A stretch of 64,000 bases of DNA. It comes from Roseibacterium elongatum DSM 19469 (GTDB taxonomy: Bacteria; Pseudomonadota; Alphaproteobacteria; Rhodobacterales; Rhodobacteraceae). Position numbers and translations under genes: made by a program. Below are positions 1 to 9,108 of this stretch, piece by piece. The stretch spans positions 3,491,110-3,555,109 of the forward strand of contig NZ_CP004372.1 in assembly GCF_000590925.1 (NCBI RefSeq), read 5' to 3'. Below the pieces are notes generated by a model that did no database searches, was not told the origin of the DNA, and worked only from the letters and a program-made list of their open reading frames with translations. Within the stretch, counting starts at the first letter, position 1; each line of letters begins with the position of its first letter.

Positions 1-126
1 CATTGGAAACTCCCGTTTTTCGTTGGACGCCCACCAGATTGGCGAGGTGCAGGGATCAAGTAAAGCGGCAAGTTGACGGTCGCGTGACACTTGACGCGAG
101 GACGCGAACGCGCCACTCCCCGCGCC

Positions 127-462
127 ATGCATATCTACAAGATCCTGCGGCCTGCCGAATGGGCCGAGCTAGACGAACAGGGCGAAACCGCCGGCGCGCC
201 GATCGACGTGGCCGATGGGTTCATCCATTTCTCGACAGCCGAGCAGACGCCCGAGACCGCCGCCAGGCATTTCGCCGGTGAAGAGGGCCTCGTGATCGCG
301 GCCTTCGACGCCGAGGCGATGGGCGAGGCGCTGAAATGGGAAGTGTCGCGCGGCGGCGCGCTGTTCCCGCATCTTTACGGTCCGCTGCGCCGGTCCGACG
401 TGATCTGGCATGGCCCGCTGCCGCTGGTCGATGGCGTCCACGTACTTCCAAGGAACATGTAG
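127..462 (+). CDS. DUF952 family protein
   Basis: A 111-residue protein that opens MHIYKILRPAEW and carries the DGFIHFST and HLYGPL segments typical of DUF952, a small cytoplasmic domain of unknown biochemical role. An in-frame start lies 36 bases upstream, but the family motif begins at once after the ATG at 127, so that start is preferred. The stop is three bases before pyrD, so the two are very likely co-transcribed; this pairing is common in Rhodobacteraceae as far as I recall. No enzymatic function can be assigned. Confidence 0.85.
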   Translation: MHIYKILRPAEWAELDEQGETAGAPIDVADGFIHFSTAEQTPETAARHFAGEEGLVIAAFDAEAMGEALKWEVSRGGALFPHLYGPLRRSDVIWHGPLPLVDGVHVLPRNM

Positions 463-465
463 GCG

Positions 466-1518
466 ATGTGGGAACGCTTCGGATTGTCGGTGATGCAACG
501 CATGGACCCCGAGCGTGCCCATGCCCTCGCCATCACCGCGCTGAAAACCGGCTTGCTGCCGCTTGGCGGCCCGGTCACCTCGCCCCGGCTGGCGACGACG
601 CTGGCCGGACTGGCCCTGCCCAACCCCGTTGGTCTTGCCGCAGGCTTTGACAAGAACGCCGAGGCCGTCCCTGCCCTGTCGCGGGCGGGTTTCGGGTTTC
701 TCGAGGTTGGCGCCGCCACCCCGCACGCCCAGCCCGGCAATGAAAAACCGCGTCTGTTCCGCCTGAGCGAGGATGCCGCCGCGATCAATCGCTTCGGGTT
801 CAACAACGAGGGGATGGAGGCGATCTGCGGCCGCCTGGCCGAGGCCCCGCGGCAGGTGCCGGTCGGTCTGAACCTCGGCGCGAACAAGGACAGCGCGGAC
901 CGCGCCGGCGATTTCGCCCGCGTGCTGGCCCATTGCGGCCCTCATCTGGATTTCGCGACGGTCAATGTCTCGTCGCCGAACACCGAACGCCTGCGCGATC
1001 TGCAGGGCCGCGCGGCGCTGGAGGGTCTGCTTTCAGGCGTCATGCAGGCCAATGCCGATCTGGTCCGCCCCCTGCCCGTCTTTCTCAAGATCGCGCCGGA
1101 CCTGTCCGATGACGAGCTTGCCGAGATTGCCGAGGTCGCTTTGGCGCAACGGCTTGCCGGGATCATCGCCACGAATACCACCCTGTCCCGCGACGGGCTG
1201 ACAGGCCCCCACCGGGGCGAGACCGGCGGGTTGTCGGGCCAGCCCCTGTTCGAGAAAAGCACGCGGGTTCTGGCGCGGCTCTACCAGTTGACCGACGGCC
1301 GCCTGCCCCTGATCGGCGTGGGTGGTGTCGGCAGCGTGGATCAGGCTTGGGACAAGCTGCGCGCCGGGGCCAGCGCGGTGCAGCTTTACACGGCGCTTGT
1401 CTATGGCGGTCTTTCGCTGGCATCCCGCATCGCCGAGGGGCTGGACGAGAAACTGAAAAAGGCCGGGGCCAGCTCGGTCACCGAGGTCACCGGCACGGGG
1501 GTGGACGCATGGATTTGA
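466..1518 (+). CDS. pyrD: Quinone-dependent dihydroorotate dehydrogenase (class 2)
   Basis: Oxidises dihydroorotate to orotate in de novo pyrimidine synthesis and passes electrons to membrane quinone. The 350-residue length fits class 2 enzymes, which carry an amphipathic N-terminal helix for membrane association ([13 protein letters not shown]). Visible FMN and substrate motifs are AGFDKNAE near residue 60 and [14 protein letters not shown] near 166-179, with the phosphate-binding GVGGVGS close to the C-terminus. It follows the DUF952 gene by three bases and overlaps the next gene by ten, so the three form one transcription unit. Confidence 0.96.
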   Translation: MWERFGLSVMQRMDPERAHALAITALKTGLLPLGGPVTSPRLATTLAGLALPNPVGLAAGFDKNAEAVPALSRAGFGFLEVGAATPHAQPGNEKPRLFRLSEDAAAINRFGFNNEGMEAICGRLAEAPRQVPVGLNLGANKDSADRAGDFARVLAHCGPHLDFATVNVSSPNTERLRDLQGRAALEGLLSGVMQANADLVRPLPVFLKIAPDLSDDELAEIAEVALAQRLAGIIATNTTLSRDGLTGPHRGETGGLSGQPLFEKSTRVLARLYQLTDGRLPLIGVGGVGSVDQAWDKLRAGASAVQLYTALVYGGLSLASRIAEGLDEKLKKAGASSVTEVTGTGVDAWI

Positions 1519-1850
1519 CCCTTTGGCACAACCCGCGCTGCTCGAAATCACGCGAAGCCGGAAAACTGCTGGCGGACCGGGGCGTGGCCCATGCCATCCG
1601 CCTCTACCTGAAGGAGCCGCCCAGCGCCGAAGAGGTGATGGGGCTGGCAAATCGCATCGGCAGGCCCGTGTCCGAAATCGTGCGGACCAAGGAAAAGGCC
1701 TATCGCGCGCTGGGGCTGGCCGCAGCCGATGACGCGGCGCTGGCCATGGCGATTTCCGAGACCCCCGTCTTGCTGGAACGCCCGATTCTCGATGACGGGA
1801 GACGCGCCGTCATTGGCCGGCCGCCCGAGGATATCCTGACGCTGAACTGA
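1509..1850 (+). CDS. ArsC/Spx-family arsenate reductase-like protein
   Basis: A 113-residue thioredoxin-fold protein of the ArsC family. The N-terminal HNPRCSKSR motif places the redox cysteine at about residue 11, and the [20 protein letters not shown] segment near the C-terminus is the usual substrate and glutathione side of the fold. The ATG at 1509 lies inside the end of pyrD, a translational-coupling arrangement. No arsenic-resistance genes are nearby, so it may be a housekeeping YffB/ArsC-like reductase rather than a dedicated arsenate reductase. Confidence 0.85.
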   Translation: MDLTLWHNPRCSKSREAGKLLADRGVAHAIRLYLKEPPSAEEVMGLANRIGRPVSEIVRTKEKAYRALGLAAADDAALAMAISETPVLLERPILDDGRRAVIGRPPEDILTLN

Positions 1851-1854
1851 GGCC

Positions 1855-1880
1855 GCATTTTCTTTCACGGAAGAAAATGC
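1855..1880. terminator. Possible bidirectional terminator between convergent genes
   Basis: A perfect 10-bp inverted repeat, GCATTTTCTT and AAGAAAATGC, with a six-base loop. It sits between the stop of the ArsC-like gene and the stop of the convergent MATE gene. The A/T-rich arms supply T runs in both directions. The stem has little GC, so its strength is uncertain. Confidence 0.5.
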
Positions 1881-1889
1881 CACCCCGGC

Positions 1890-3216
1890 TCACCCCGCCG
1901 CACGTTCCAGCGCCGGATAACGCAAGGCCAGCGTCACGCCGCGCAGAACGAACATGCCCAGCATCGCGGCCCATAGACCGTGATTGCCCATCAGCGGCAT
2001 CAGCGCCGCCGCCAGGGCGACATAACCCAGGAAACTGACCACCATCATGTTGCGCATGTCGCGCGTGCGGGTGGCGCCGATGAAAATGCCATCCAGCATC
2101 CACGCCCCGACGCCCAGGATGGGGGCGGCCACCATCCAGGGCAGGAAACGCCGCGCCTCCTGCTGCACCTCGGGCGCGGTGGTCATGGTGTCGATCACCC
2201 ACGGTCCGCCCACCCAAAAGGCCACCGCCATGGCAATGCAGATCGCCAACCCCCAGCCGCTGGTCAGGATCGACGCGCGCCGCACCCGCAGCGCTGCGCG
2301 GGCGCCCATGGCCTGCCCCACGAGGCTTTCGGCGGCAAAGGCGAAGCCGTCCAGCGCATGCGCCGTGACATGCAGGAACTGGATGAGGATCTGGTTGGCG
2401 GCCAGCGTGATGTCGCCGAAATCGGCCCCGAGGAACATGAAGGACGTGAACGCCGCCAACAGCAGTACCGAGCGGATCAGGATGTCGGTGTTCACCAGCG
2501 CCATGTGTTTCAGCTTGACCACGTCCAGCACCCGCGCCCAGTCGCGCCAGGCCGGCACGCGAAACGCCCCGCGACACAGCCACAGGCCCAGGGCAAGGCC
2601 GCTCCATTCCGCGATGAATGTCGCCAGCGCCACCCCCTCGATCCCCATGCCGAGGCCAAGGACAAAAGCCACCGACATGACGATGTTGAACCCGTTCATC
2701 CAAAGCTGGATGGCCAGAACGCCGGCCGTGCGTTCCTGGGCGATCAACCAACCCAGAATGCCGTAGATCGCGATGGCCGCCGGGGCCGAGAAGATGCGGA
2801 TCGACATGTAAAGGCGCGCCAGCTCCTCGACCTCGGCGCTGGCGGGCGAGAGCTGGAACGCGGCCCAGAAGAGAGGGACCTGCACCAGGATCAGCAGCAG
2901 GCCCCGCCCCGCCCCCGATCATCAGCACCCGCGTCAACAGTGCCGCCACCTCGGCATCGTCGCGCGCGCCCACGGCCTGTGCGGCCAGGCCGACCGTGCC
3001 CATGCGCAGAAAGCCGAAGATCCAGTAGATCGATGTCAGGATCACTGCGCCGATGCCGACCGCGCCGATCGGGGCCGGATCGCCCAGTTGCCCTACGACG
3101 CCCGTATCGACCACGCCCAGCAACGGCACCGTCGCATTCGACAGGACCACCGGCACGGCGATCTTGAGCACACGGGCATGCGACAGCGCGGGCGGATCGG
3201 CCACAGCCCCCGACAC
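1890..3216 (-). pseudogene. MATE-family efflux transporter, single-base frameshift
   Basis: A multidrug and toxin extrusion (MATE) antiporter that would be 441 residues if one base were removed. The N-terminal part (reading from 3216) gives LKIAVPVVLSNATVPLLG and a first pair of helices. After the G-rich run at about 2899-2920 that frame turns to nonsense, while the other frame continues as LLLILVQVPLFWAAF and runs to a normal end at 1890. Deleting one G from the run restores a full-length MATE protein. This is either a homopolymer sequencing error or a recent mutation. It neighbours a thioesterase pair on the same strand, four bases upstream. Confidence 0.85.
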
Positions 3217-3220
3217 GGGC

Positions 3221-3736
3221 CTACCCCTCGCGGGGTGGCATCAGGAAATGCCCGGTGGCCTGCGCAAACAGTTTGTCGCGGTTGTCCTGCCAGGCCTCGA
3301 CATGGACCGACGCATAGCGCCGCCCCGAGCGGTTGACGCGCGCCCGCGCATAGGCGTCGCGCGGCAGGCCCGAGCGCAGGTAATCCACCGTGAAGTCGAT
3401 GGTCTTGGGCAGGCGCGGCAGCACCTCGGGTGTCAGCGCCTCGACATCGAGTTGTCCGGTCTCGATATCGTCCCACAGCATCTGGAACGACAACTCGACG
3501 ATCGCCGCCACCTCGAGGAACGAGGCCGTCGCCCCCCCGTGCAGCGCCGGGATGAACGGGTTGCCGATCAGCTTGTCGTCGAAATTCATCACCGCCGTCA
3601 GTTCATCGCCGCGCCGGTCGAAGCCGATACCCATGAACCGGATATAGGGCACGCCATCGACCAGGGCCGACAGCGCCTTGTCGCGGCGCTGCTTGACCAG
3701 ATGGACCGGCTCGGGTGGCTTGCGGGGCGTCGTCAT
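3221..3736 (-). CDS. Hotdog-fold thioesterase, PaaI-like (second of pair)
   Basis: A 171-residue single-hotdog protein of the PaaI/acyl-CoA thioesterase superfamily, expected to hydrolyse an acyl-CoA in the cytoplasm. The ALHGGATASFLE segment is the HGG helix motif where the catalytic acidic residue sits; here it is Glu. The N-terminal ~35 residues (charged, RRDKALSALV) are extra compared with minimal family members. Its ATG overlaps the upstream paralogue's stop by four bases (ATGA). The two proteins may form a heteromer, although this is inference. Confidence 0.82.
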   Translation of the reverse strand: MTTPRKPPEPVHLVKQRRDKALSALVDGVPYIRFMGIGFDRRGDELTAVMNFDDKLIGNPFIPALHGGATASFLEVAAIVELSFQMLWDDIETGQLDVEALTPEVLPRLPKTIDFTVDYLRSGLPRDAYARARVNRSGRRYASVHVEAWQDNRDKLFAQATGHFLMPPREG

Positions 3737-4197
3737 GGTTTGACCTCCGCGCCCTTGCCCTGGGCGATGGTGAAGGCCCCGCTGGCGGCGGCGAGGGGTT
3801 TGGCCTCGTCGACGTCCCAGGCCTTGGCGCGCACAAAGGCGACCGACCGGGTGACGTGATAGCACTCCGCCCTTGCGGTGATGCGGCAGCCGGGCTCGGC
3901 GGCGCGCATGTAATCGATGCGCAGATCGATGGTGGCGGTGCCGGCAGGGGCGTCGGGATAGCTCATGACGGCGGCGCCGCCGCAGGTGTCCATCAGGGCC
4001 GAAACCGCGCCGCCATGCACCACGCCGGTGCGCGGGTCGCCCACCAACGCCTCGGAATAGGGCATCGAGATCTGGGCGACGCCATCGCCGATCTCGTCGA
4101 AATGCATGTTCAAGGCCTTGGAAAAGGGGATCGCCTCGATGAATTGCCGGGCGATGCGGGCCTTCTGCTCGGCATTGGTGTGGCTTTCGTCGGCCAT
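3733..4197 (-). CDS. Hotdog-fold thioesterase, PaaI-like (first of pair)
   Basis: A 154-residue PaaI-type thioesterase. GVVHGGAVSALMDTCGG is the HGG...D signature with the usual Asp. Start at 4197 (MADESHTNAEQK) is chosen because homologues begin near here; an in-frame extension reaches 4275. It overlaps the second thioesterase by four bases, indicating coupled translation. The two differ at the acidic residue of the HGG helix (Asp here, Glu in the partner), which hints at divergent substrate range. Confidence 0.82.
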   Translation of the reverse strand: MADESHTNAEQKARIARQFIEAIPFSKALNMHFDEIGDGVAQISMPYSEALVGDPRTGVVHGGAVSALMDTCGGAAVMSYPDAPAGTATIDLRIDYMRAAEPGCRITARAECYHVTRSVAFVRAKAWDVDEAKPLAAASGAFTIAQGKGAEVKP

Positions 4198-4366
4198 CTG
4201 CTGAACCCATCCTGATCTGCGTTGGTGCCGTTCCGACAAGGTTTCGCCCCGCACGGGCCGGGGCGCAAGGGGCAAAGCCCGTGCCGCTGCGGCCGGGCGC
4301 TTTGCAATCGGGGTGGGCGATGCTACCTAGCTGCCCAAGCGTCACCCACCGGGACGAGACAGGGCG

Positions 4367-4735
4367 ATGTCCGGCGACAAAATGGATCTCAAGGAGATGT
4401 GCGCGCGGTTCGATGTGACACCGCGCACGCTGCGTCACTACGAGTATATCGAACTGCTGATGCCCGAGCGCGACGGGCGCAGGCGGCTTTATGGCCCGCG
4501 CGAGGTTGCGCGCATGACCCTGATCCTGCGCGGGCGGCGCTTCGGGTTTTCGCTGGAAGAGATCCGGCAATGGCTGGAACTGTACGACAAGGACCCCAAG
4601 GGGCAGCTTCAGCGCGACACATGGCTGGACATGGCCGACAAGCAGCTGGCCGAGTTGGACAATCGACGTCGCGAGTTGGACGAGGTCATCGCGGAATTGC
4701 GCGACCTGAGGGATCAGGCCGCAGCGTCACGGTGA
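4367..4735 (+). CDS. MerR-family transcriptional regulator (short, LiuR-like)
   Basis: A 122-residue MerR-type regulator with the winged-helix motif [21 protein letters not shown] at the N-terminus and a C-terminal coiled coil (QLAELDNRRRELDEVIAELR). It has no cysteine cluster, so metal sensing is unlikely. It is a close paralogue of the MerR protein at 6270 (shared FDVTPRTLR and [11 protein letters not shown]), a type tied to acyl-CoA and branched-chain amino-acid degradation genes. Its last nine bases overlap the convergent glycosyltransferase stop. Confidence 0.87.
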   Translation: MSGDKMDLKEMCARFDVTPRTLRHYEYIELLMPERDGRRRLYGPREVARMTLILRGRRFGFSLEEIRQWLELYDKDPKGQLQRDTWLDMADKQLAELDNRRRELDEVIAELRDLRDQAAASR

Positions 4736-5947
4736 GGACCCCGCGCCCATCAGGCGCAGTGCCGCGGCACGCACCGCCTCGACGTCGATGACCCAGCGGT
4801 CGAGGTCCCGCGCCGCGCCCGAAAGCGCCTCGTAGCGCAGGCCACGCCGCGCCGCGACCGCCGCGAAGGCCAGCGTTCCCCTGTCAGGGTGAAACAGTTC
4901 CAGAACGGCCGCGCCCGGCCGCGCCGCAAACAGCGTCGCAAGCGCGCCGCCATGGGGGGCGATGATCACGTCCGCCGCGGCGACGGCGGCCAATTGCCCG
5001 GGGCCTTGAAGATCCTCCATCTCGACCGACACGAAGCCAAGCTGCCTGAGGCCGCCGATCAGATCCCTTTCATTCACCATACGGCGTCGCTGCGCCTTGG
5101 CGCGGCTGATATAAAGCAGCCGCCCGCCCCCCTCGACGCCGGCTGTCACCCCTTCGGCTGCGGCGGCAAACTCCGACAGGATGGCGGGATCGGCGATATG
5201 AAACGGATGGTGCCCGGCCCCCGCCACGACAGCGCTGGTGGGCAGCAGAAGTTCCTCGACCCGGTACAGGCGGTCCGGGATGGCGGATCGAAACCCCGGG
5301 TTTACCGCCCCTTGCAGTGTCCGGTTCACCGGGGCGCCCGTCGCTGGCAGAAATATCTCGGATGGCGCGTAGCCCGCCTTGGCAAGCAGGGCAGCCGTGG
5401 TCAGGTGATCGCCGAGGAAATGCGCGGGGTTGTCGGGCGAATGCCGGTTGCCGCAATAGATCATGCGCGCCACCTGCGCCCCCCGACCGGCCGCGGCATC
5501 CACCAGACAGGCCTGCGACGGGATCGCCGTGGAACGGGTGTCGATCGCCGCCCCCCGAAACACGCAGAAACGATCGCCTCGATGGGCGAAAAAGACATCG
5601 CGCAAGGCGATCAGACGCATGGGGTGCGCCGGCTTGTCCCGTGCGAAGCCGAGGCGGTTGACCCCCGGGCCGACCGCGACGCGCCCCGGATCGAGCTCCG
5701 GCCAATCCGGCACTGGTGCGACCGGGTCGCCGAGGCCGGGCGCGGCCAGATCGGTTTCGAACAGCCCGGCGAGATACCGAAAGCCCTTCACGCCGACCAG
5801 ATCGCCTAGAATGCGCCCGGGCTTGTCTATGGGCATCGGGCTCAGGTCGAGTTGGCGCCGCAGCAGGCTTACGGGCCAGAGATAGGGCGAGCGCCCTGTC
5901 AGCAGGCGTTGCGCCATCCAGCGACCAATCCGGCCCACATGCGGCAC
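4727..5947 (-). CDS. Glycosyltransferase family 61 protein (DUF563)
   Basis: A 406-residue protein with the GT61/DUF563 core: YISRAKAQRRR around residue 280, the alternating LRQLGFVSVEMEDLQ segment, and IIAPHGGALATLFAA near residue 330, where the HGG motif lies. Such enzymes transfer sugars such as xylose or N-acetylglucosamine; in bacteria they are usually linked to surface polysaccharide. No capsule genes flank it here. The start is GTG preceded by a purine-rich stretch. Acceptor and donor cannot be predicted. Confidence 0.82.
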   Translation of the reverse strand: MPHVGRIGRWMAQRLLTGRSPYLWPVSLLRRQLDLSPMPIDKPGRILGDLVGVKGFRYLAGLFETDLAAPGLGDPVAPVPDWPELDPGRVAVGPGVNRLGFARDKPAHPMRLIALRDVFFAHRGDRFCVFRGAAIDTRSTAIPSQACLVDAAAGRGAQVARMIYCGNRHSPDNPAHFLGDHLTTAALLAKAGYAPSEIFLPATGAPVNRTLQGAVNPGFRSAIPDRLYRVEELLLPTSAVVAGAGHHPFHIADPAILSEFAAAAEGVTAGVEGGGRLLYISRAKAQRRRMVNERDLIGGLRQLGFVSVEMEDLQGPGQLAAVAAADVIIAPHGGALATLFAARPGAAVLELFHPDRGTLAFAAVAARRGLRYEALSGAARDLDRWVIDVEAVRAAALRLMGAGSSP

Positions 5948-6148
5948 AGGCGCCCCCCTTTTTCAACGCGCGCACCGCCCACGCGACGCGGCAGACCCAT
6001 CTGGCCCTTGCCTATATCCGCCCACGGACCGGTTGAAAACACCGCGAAACCGCAAGGGCGCGGGCCAAGGGCGCGCCGGGCCATGCACCGCCCTGCCCGC
6101 GCCGGCAGCAAAGCCGCAAGCGCCCTACGCAAAAAGATTGCGCCAGCA

Positions 6149-6219
6149 AAACGTCATCTTTCCTTACGTTTCGTCAGGCGCAAAGTGACGCAACGTCCTG
6201 TTTACGTAAACGTCATCTT
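6149..6219 (+). promoter_or_regulatory. Candidate MerR/LiuR operator region with repeated half-sites
   Basis: The 322-bp gap 5948-6269 lies between divergent genes and holds TTTACGTAAACGTCAT at 6201-6216. This matches the TTTACGT-AACGT form that I recall for LiuR-type MerR operators controlling branched-chain acyl-CoA catabolism. A 12-base direct repeat, AAACGTCATCTT, occurs at 6149-6160 and again at 6208-6219. The site lies about 60 bases before the MerR gene at 6270, so autoregulation and control of the downstream dehydrogenase are likely. Confidence 0.6.
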
Positions 6220-6269
6220 CTCTTGTAGAGTGTGACGGTGACTCGCATGTTCCTGCGCCAGAGACAGCC

Positions 6270-6692
6270 ATGTTCGACCTGACGAAAGACATCATGACCC
6301 AGGAAACCATGACCATCCGCGAAATGTGCGATGCGTTCGACGTGACGCCGCGCACCCTGCGCTTCTACGAGTCCAAGGAGCTTCTTTTTCCGATCCGCGA
6401 AGGACAAAAGCGCCTTTTCACCCGCCGCGACCGCGCGCGCCTCAAGCTGATCCTGCGCGGCAAGCGCTTTGGCTTCAGCCTCGAGGAAATCCGCCAGTTG
6501 CTCGACCTCTACTATGTCGGCGATCAGCAGGCCACGCAGTTGTCGCGCACGCTGGACATCGCGCAGGACCGCTTGTCGGACATGGAGCGCCAGCGCGCCG
6601 AACTGGACGATGCCATCGACGAATTGAAATCGCAGATGGGCCTGGTCAACGGCATGCTGGCCGACCGGATCGCGAGGGACGCCGCCGAGTAA
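6270..6692 (+). CDS. MerR-family regulator upstream of acyl-CoA dehydrogenase
   Basis: A 140-residue MerR regulator: HTH with [16 protein letters not shown], a wing [11 protein letters not shown], then a coiled coil rich in Glu and Arg near the C-terminus. No metal-binding cysteines are present. It precedes the dehydrogenase at 6755 by about 60 bases on the same strand. By analogy with LiuR-type proteins it probably senses an acyl-CoA and controls the downstream beta-oxidation genes. ATG at 6270 is used; ATGs at 6294 and 6309 are alternatives. Confidence 0.87.
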   Translation: MFDLTKDIMTQETMTIREMCDAFDVTPRTLRFYESKELLFPIREGQKRLFTRRDRARLKLILRGKRFGFSLEEIRQLLDLYYVGDQQATQLSRTLDIAQDRLSDMERQRAELDDAIDELKSQMGLVNGMLADRIARDAAE

Positions 6693-6754
6693 TCGACCAA
6701 AGCGCGAACACCACCATACCCCAAGCCCATGACATCCCCGGGAGGTTTTTGAGG

Positions 6755-8530
6755 ATGCCAAGCTACACCGCCCCCACCAAGGACGCACAATTCATCCTGC
6801 ATGACGTGCTGAACATCTCCGGCAAGGAGATCCCCGGTTTTGCAGATCTCGACCGCGACTTCACGGCCGCCATTCTCGAAGAGGCCGGCAAGATCGCGGC
6901 CGAGGTGCTGACGCCGCTGAACGCCGTCGGCGACCAGGAAGGGTGCCGCCTGGAAAACGGCGTGGTCTATACGCCCACCGGGTTCAAGGCCGCCTTCGAC
7001 CAGATGAAGGCGGGCGGCTGGCCCGGCATCGACATGCCCGAGGAATACGGCGGGCAGAACATGCCCTATGTCATCGGCACGGCGGTGGGCGAGTTCTTTT
7101 CCGCCGCCAACCAGGCATTCATGATGTATCAGGGCCTGACCCACGGGGCGGCCTCGGCGATCCTGGCCCACGGGACGGAGGCGCAAAAGCACAAGTGGCT
7201 GCCCAAGATGGTCAGCTGCGACTGGACCGGCACCATGAACCTGACCGAGCCGCATTGCGGCACCGATCTGGGCCTGATGCGCACCAAGGCCGAGCCGCAG
7301 GACGATGGCAGCTACAAGATCACCGGCCAGAAGATCTTCATCTCTGCCGGCGATCACGACATGGCCGAGAACGTGGTGCATCTGGTGCTGGCCAAGATCC
7401 CCGGCGGCCCTGAGGGCATCAAGGGTGTTTCGCTGTTCATCGTGCCCAAGCTCCTCGTCGATGACGATGGCAATCTGGGCGCGCGCAACGGCGTGTCGGT
7501 CGGCAAGATCGAGCACAAGATGGGCATTCACGGCAACGCCACCTGCGTCATGAATTACGACGGGGCAACAGGCTACCTGTTGGGGGACATGCACAAGGGC
7601 ATGCGCGCGATGTTCACCATGATGAACGAGGCGCGTCTGGGCGTCGGCATGCAGGGCCTGGCACAGGCCGAGGTCGCGTTCCAGAACGCCCTGGACTATG
7701 CGAAAGACCGCCTGCAGGGCCGCGACGTGACCGGCCCCAAGAACCCCGATGGCCCGGCCGATCCGTTGATCGTGCACCCCGATATCCGCCGCAACCTGAT
7801 GGAGCAGAAAAGCTTTGCCGAGGGCGCACGCGCCTTCATGCTGTGGGGCGCCACGCTGATCGACCAGGCCCACCGCGCCCAGGACGCGGATGCCGATGGC
7901 CTGATCTCGCTCATGACGCCGGTCATCAAGGGCTTCCTGACCGACAAGGGCTTTGACATGACCATTCAGGCCCAGCAGGTCTATGGCGGGCACGGTTACA
8001 TCGAGGAATGGGGCATGTCGCAATTCGCCCGCGACGCCCGCATCGCCATGATCTACGAAGGCGCCAACGGCGTGCAGGCCCTCGACCTTGTGGGGCGCAA
8101 GCTGGCGCAGGACGGCGGCAAGCATGTCATGGCGTTTTTCGATCTCGTCAAAACCTTCTGCAAGGAGGAAGCCGGGACCGACGGCATGGCCGAATTCGTC
8201 GGCCCGGTGAAAAACGCCTCGAAAGACCTGCAAGCCGCCGCGATGTATTTCATGCAGGAAGGCATGAAGAACCCCAACAACGCGCTGGCAGGGTCCTATG
8301 ACTTCATGCATCTGTTCGGGCATGTCTGCCTGGGCCTGATGTGGGCGAAAATGGCCAAGGCGTCGCTTGACGCGCTGGCGTCGGGGACATCGGATCCCAA
8401 GTTCCACCAGACCAAGCTGGCCACCGCGCGCTTCTACATGAGCCGCCAGCTGCCGATGACCGCGACCCATCTGGCCCGCATCCAGTCGGGGGCCGAGCCG
8501 GTCATGGCGCTGGAGGCCGCCAATTTCTAA
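6755..8530 (+). CDS. Acyl-CoA dehydrogenase, DmdC-like (3-methylmercaptopropionyl-CoA dehydrogenase type)
   Basis: A 591-residue FAD-dependent acyl-CoA dehydrogenase of the long type that includes DmdC, which oxidises methylmercaptopropionyl-CoA in DMSP demethylation. Visible are [20 protein letters not shown] (FAD and substrate region), the [17 protein letters not shown] segment with [18 protein letters not shown], and a C-terminal extension. Start at 6755 follows a purine-rich ribosome site (GGAGGTTTTTGAGG). Roseobacters carry several paralogues, so the substrate may instead be a fatty acyl-CoA; the thiolase and FadJ-type genes downstream favour general beta-oxidation. Confidence 0.9.
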   Translation: MPSYTAPTKDAQFILHDVLNISGKEIPGFADLDRDFTAAILEEAGKIAAEVLTPLNAVGDQEGCRLENGVVYTPTGFKAAFDQMKAGGWPGIDMPEEYGGQNMPYVIGTAVGEFFSAANQAFMMYQGLTHGAASAILAHGTEAQKHKWLPKMVSCDWTGTMNLTEPHCGTDLGLMRTKAEPQDDGSYKITGQKIFISAGDHDMAENVVHLVLAKIPGGPEGIKGVSLFIVPKLLVDDDGNLGARNGVSVGKIEHKMGIHGNATCVMNYDGATGYLLGDMHKGMRAMFTMMNEARLGVGMQGLAQAEVAFQNALDYAKDRLQGRDVTGPKNPDGPADPLIVHPDIRRNLMEQKSFAEGARAFMLWGATLIDQAHRAQDADADGLISLMTPVIKGFLTDKGFDMTIQAQQVYGGHGYIEEWGMSQFARDARIAMIYEGANGVQALDLVGRKLAQDGGKHVMAFFDLVKTFCKEEAGTDGMAEFVGPVKNASKDLQAAAMYFMQEGMKNPNNALAGSYDFMHLFGHVCLGLMWAKMAKASLDALASGTSDPKFHQTKLATARFYMSRQLPMTATHLARIQSGAEPVMALEAANF

Positions 8531-8536
8531 GCTCAT

Positions 8537-8567
8537 GCCATGGCCGCCCCCCAAGGGCGGCCATGGC
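8537..8567 (+). terminator. Strong GC hairpin after the dehydrogenase
   Basis: A perfect 13-bp stem (GCCATGGCCGCCC with GGGCGGCCATGGC) and five-base loop begins seven bases after the dehydrogenase stop. There is no T tract, so it is more likely an RNA-stabilising or attenuating hairpin than a full intrinsic terminator. Confidence 0.5.
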
Positions 8568-8587
8568 AGCCGAACACGGAGAACAAC

Positions 8588-8800
8588 ATGCCCAAGCGCT
8601 TGCGCCTGACCCGGCGGCCCAACATCGCGATGAGCGAGGATGCCTATCGCCGGTTGCGCAGCCTGTCGGACGAGGCCGGATTGAACGAGGGCGAGTTCCT
8701 GTCCTTCCTGTTCGAACACTGGTCGAGCTGCATCAACGACGAAAAATTCACCGCCCGGCTGCGCCTGTTCAATTCGGAACTGGACGAGCGAAAACGCTGA
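8588..8800 (+). CDS. Small hypothetical protein, ribbon-helix-helix-like
   Basis: A 70-residue basic protein (MPKRLRLTRRPNIAMSEDAY...) with a short strand followed by two predicted helices, LRSLSDEAG and EGEFLSFLFEHW. This layout suggests a ribbon-helix-helix DNA-binding protein, but no signature proves it. The ATG at 8588 is chosen over an upstream in-frame start because the latter lies within the hairpin at 8537-8567. It lies in the fatty-acid oxidation cluster; a regulatory role is a guess. Confidence 0.55.
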   Translation: MPKRLRLTRRPNIAMSEDAYRRLRSLSDEAGLNEGEFLSFLFEHWSSCINDEKFTARLRLFNSELDERKR

Positions 8801-8829
8801 CGGCGGCGCAAAGAGACGACGGAGGATGT

Positions 8830-9036
8830 GAGTATTTTTGCCAAGAAGAAGGGGTAGGGTCGCGGCCCTGCCGAACCGTCTGCGCATCGGGACCCCGACC
8901 GGGTCAGCACGCATCAGCGGGGGCAGGGCCGCCTTCTCCTTGGGCGGTCATCGGCTCTCCAGCCTGTACCGCACGATGAGCAAAGCACGTTAACCTTAAC
9001 AAAGGGTTACGCGCCTTCTTCTTGGTTGAAATACTC
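8830..9036. repeat. Inverted pair of 23-bp extragenic motifs in a gene-free gap
   Basis: The 308-bp gap 8801-9108 contains GAGTATTTTTGCCAAGAAG... at 8830-8852 and its near-perfect reverse complement at 9014-9036; 20 of 23 positions agree. A GC hairpin (GCGGGGG/CCCCCGC) follows at 9047-9067. I have the impression that GAGTATTT...CCAAGAAGAAG occurs widely in intergenic DNA of this family, but cannot check. No ORF is supported in the gap. Confidence 0.6.
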
Positions 9037-9108
9037 CGACGGGGGTGCGGGGGTGTGAAACCCCCGCCACTTCAGTCACAGATGGTACGGGCTGCACGGG
9101 AGGGCACC

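Noticed and set aside
2890..2925. Programmed ribosomal frameshift in the MATE gene
   Set aside because: No slippery heptamer or following structure recognised; MATE genes are not known to need one, so an error or mutation is simpler.
6524..8914. 796-residue open frame on the minus strand opposite the acyl-CoA dehydrogenase
   Set aside because: No family motif; its composition (His, Arg, Gly, Leu rich) is what the complement of a GC-rich gene gives. The plus strand has a full, recognisable enzyme.
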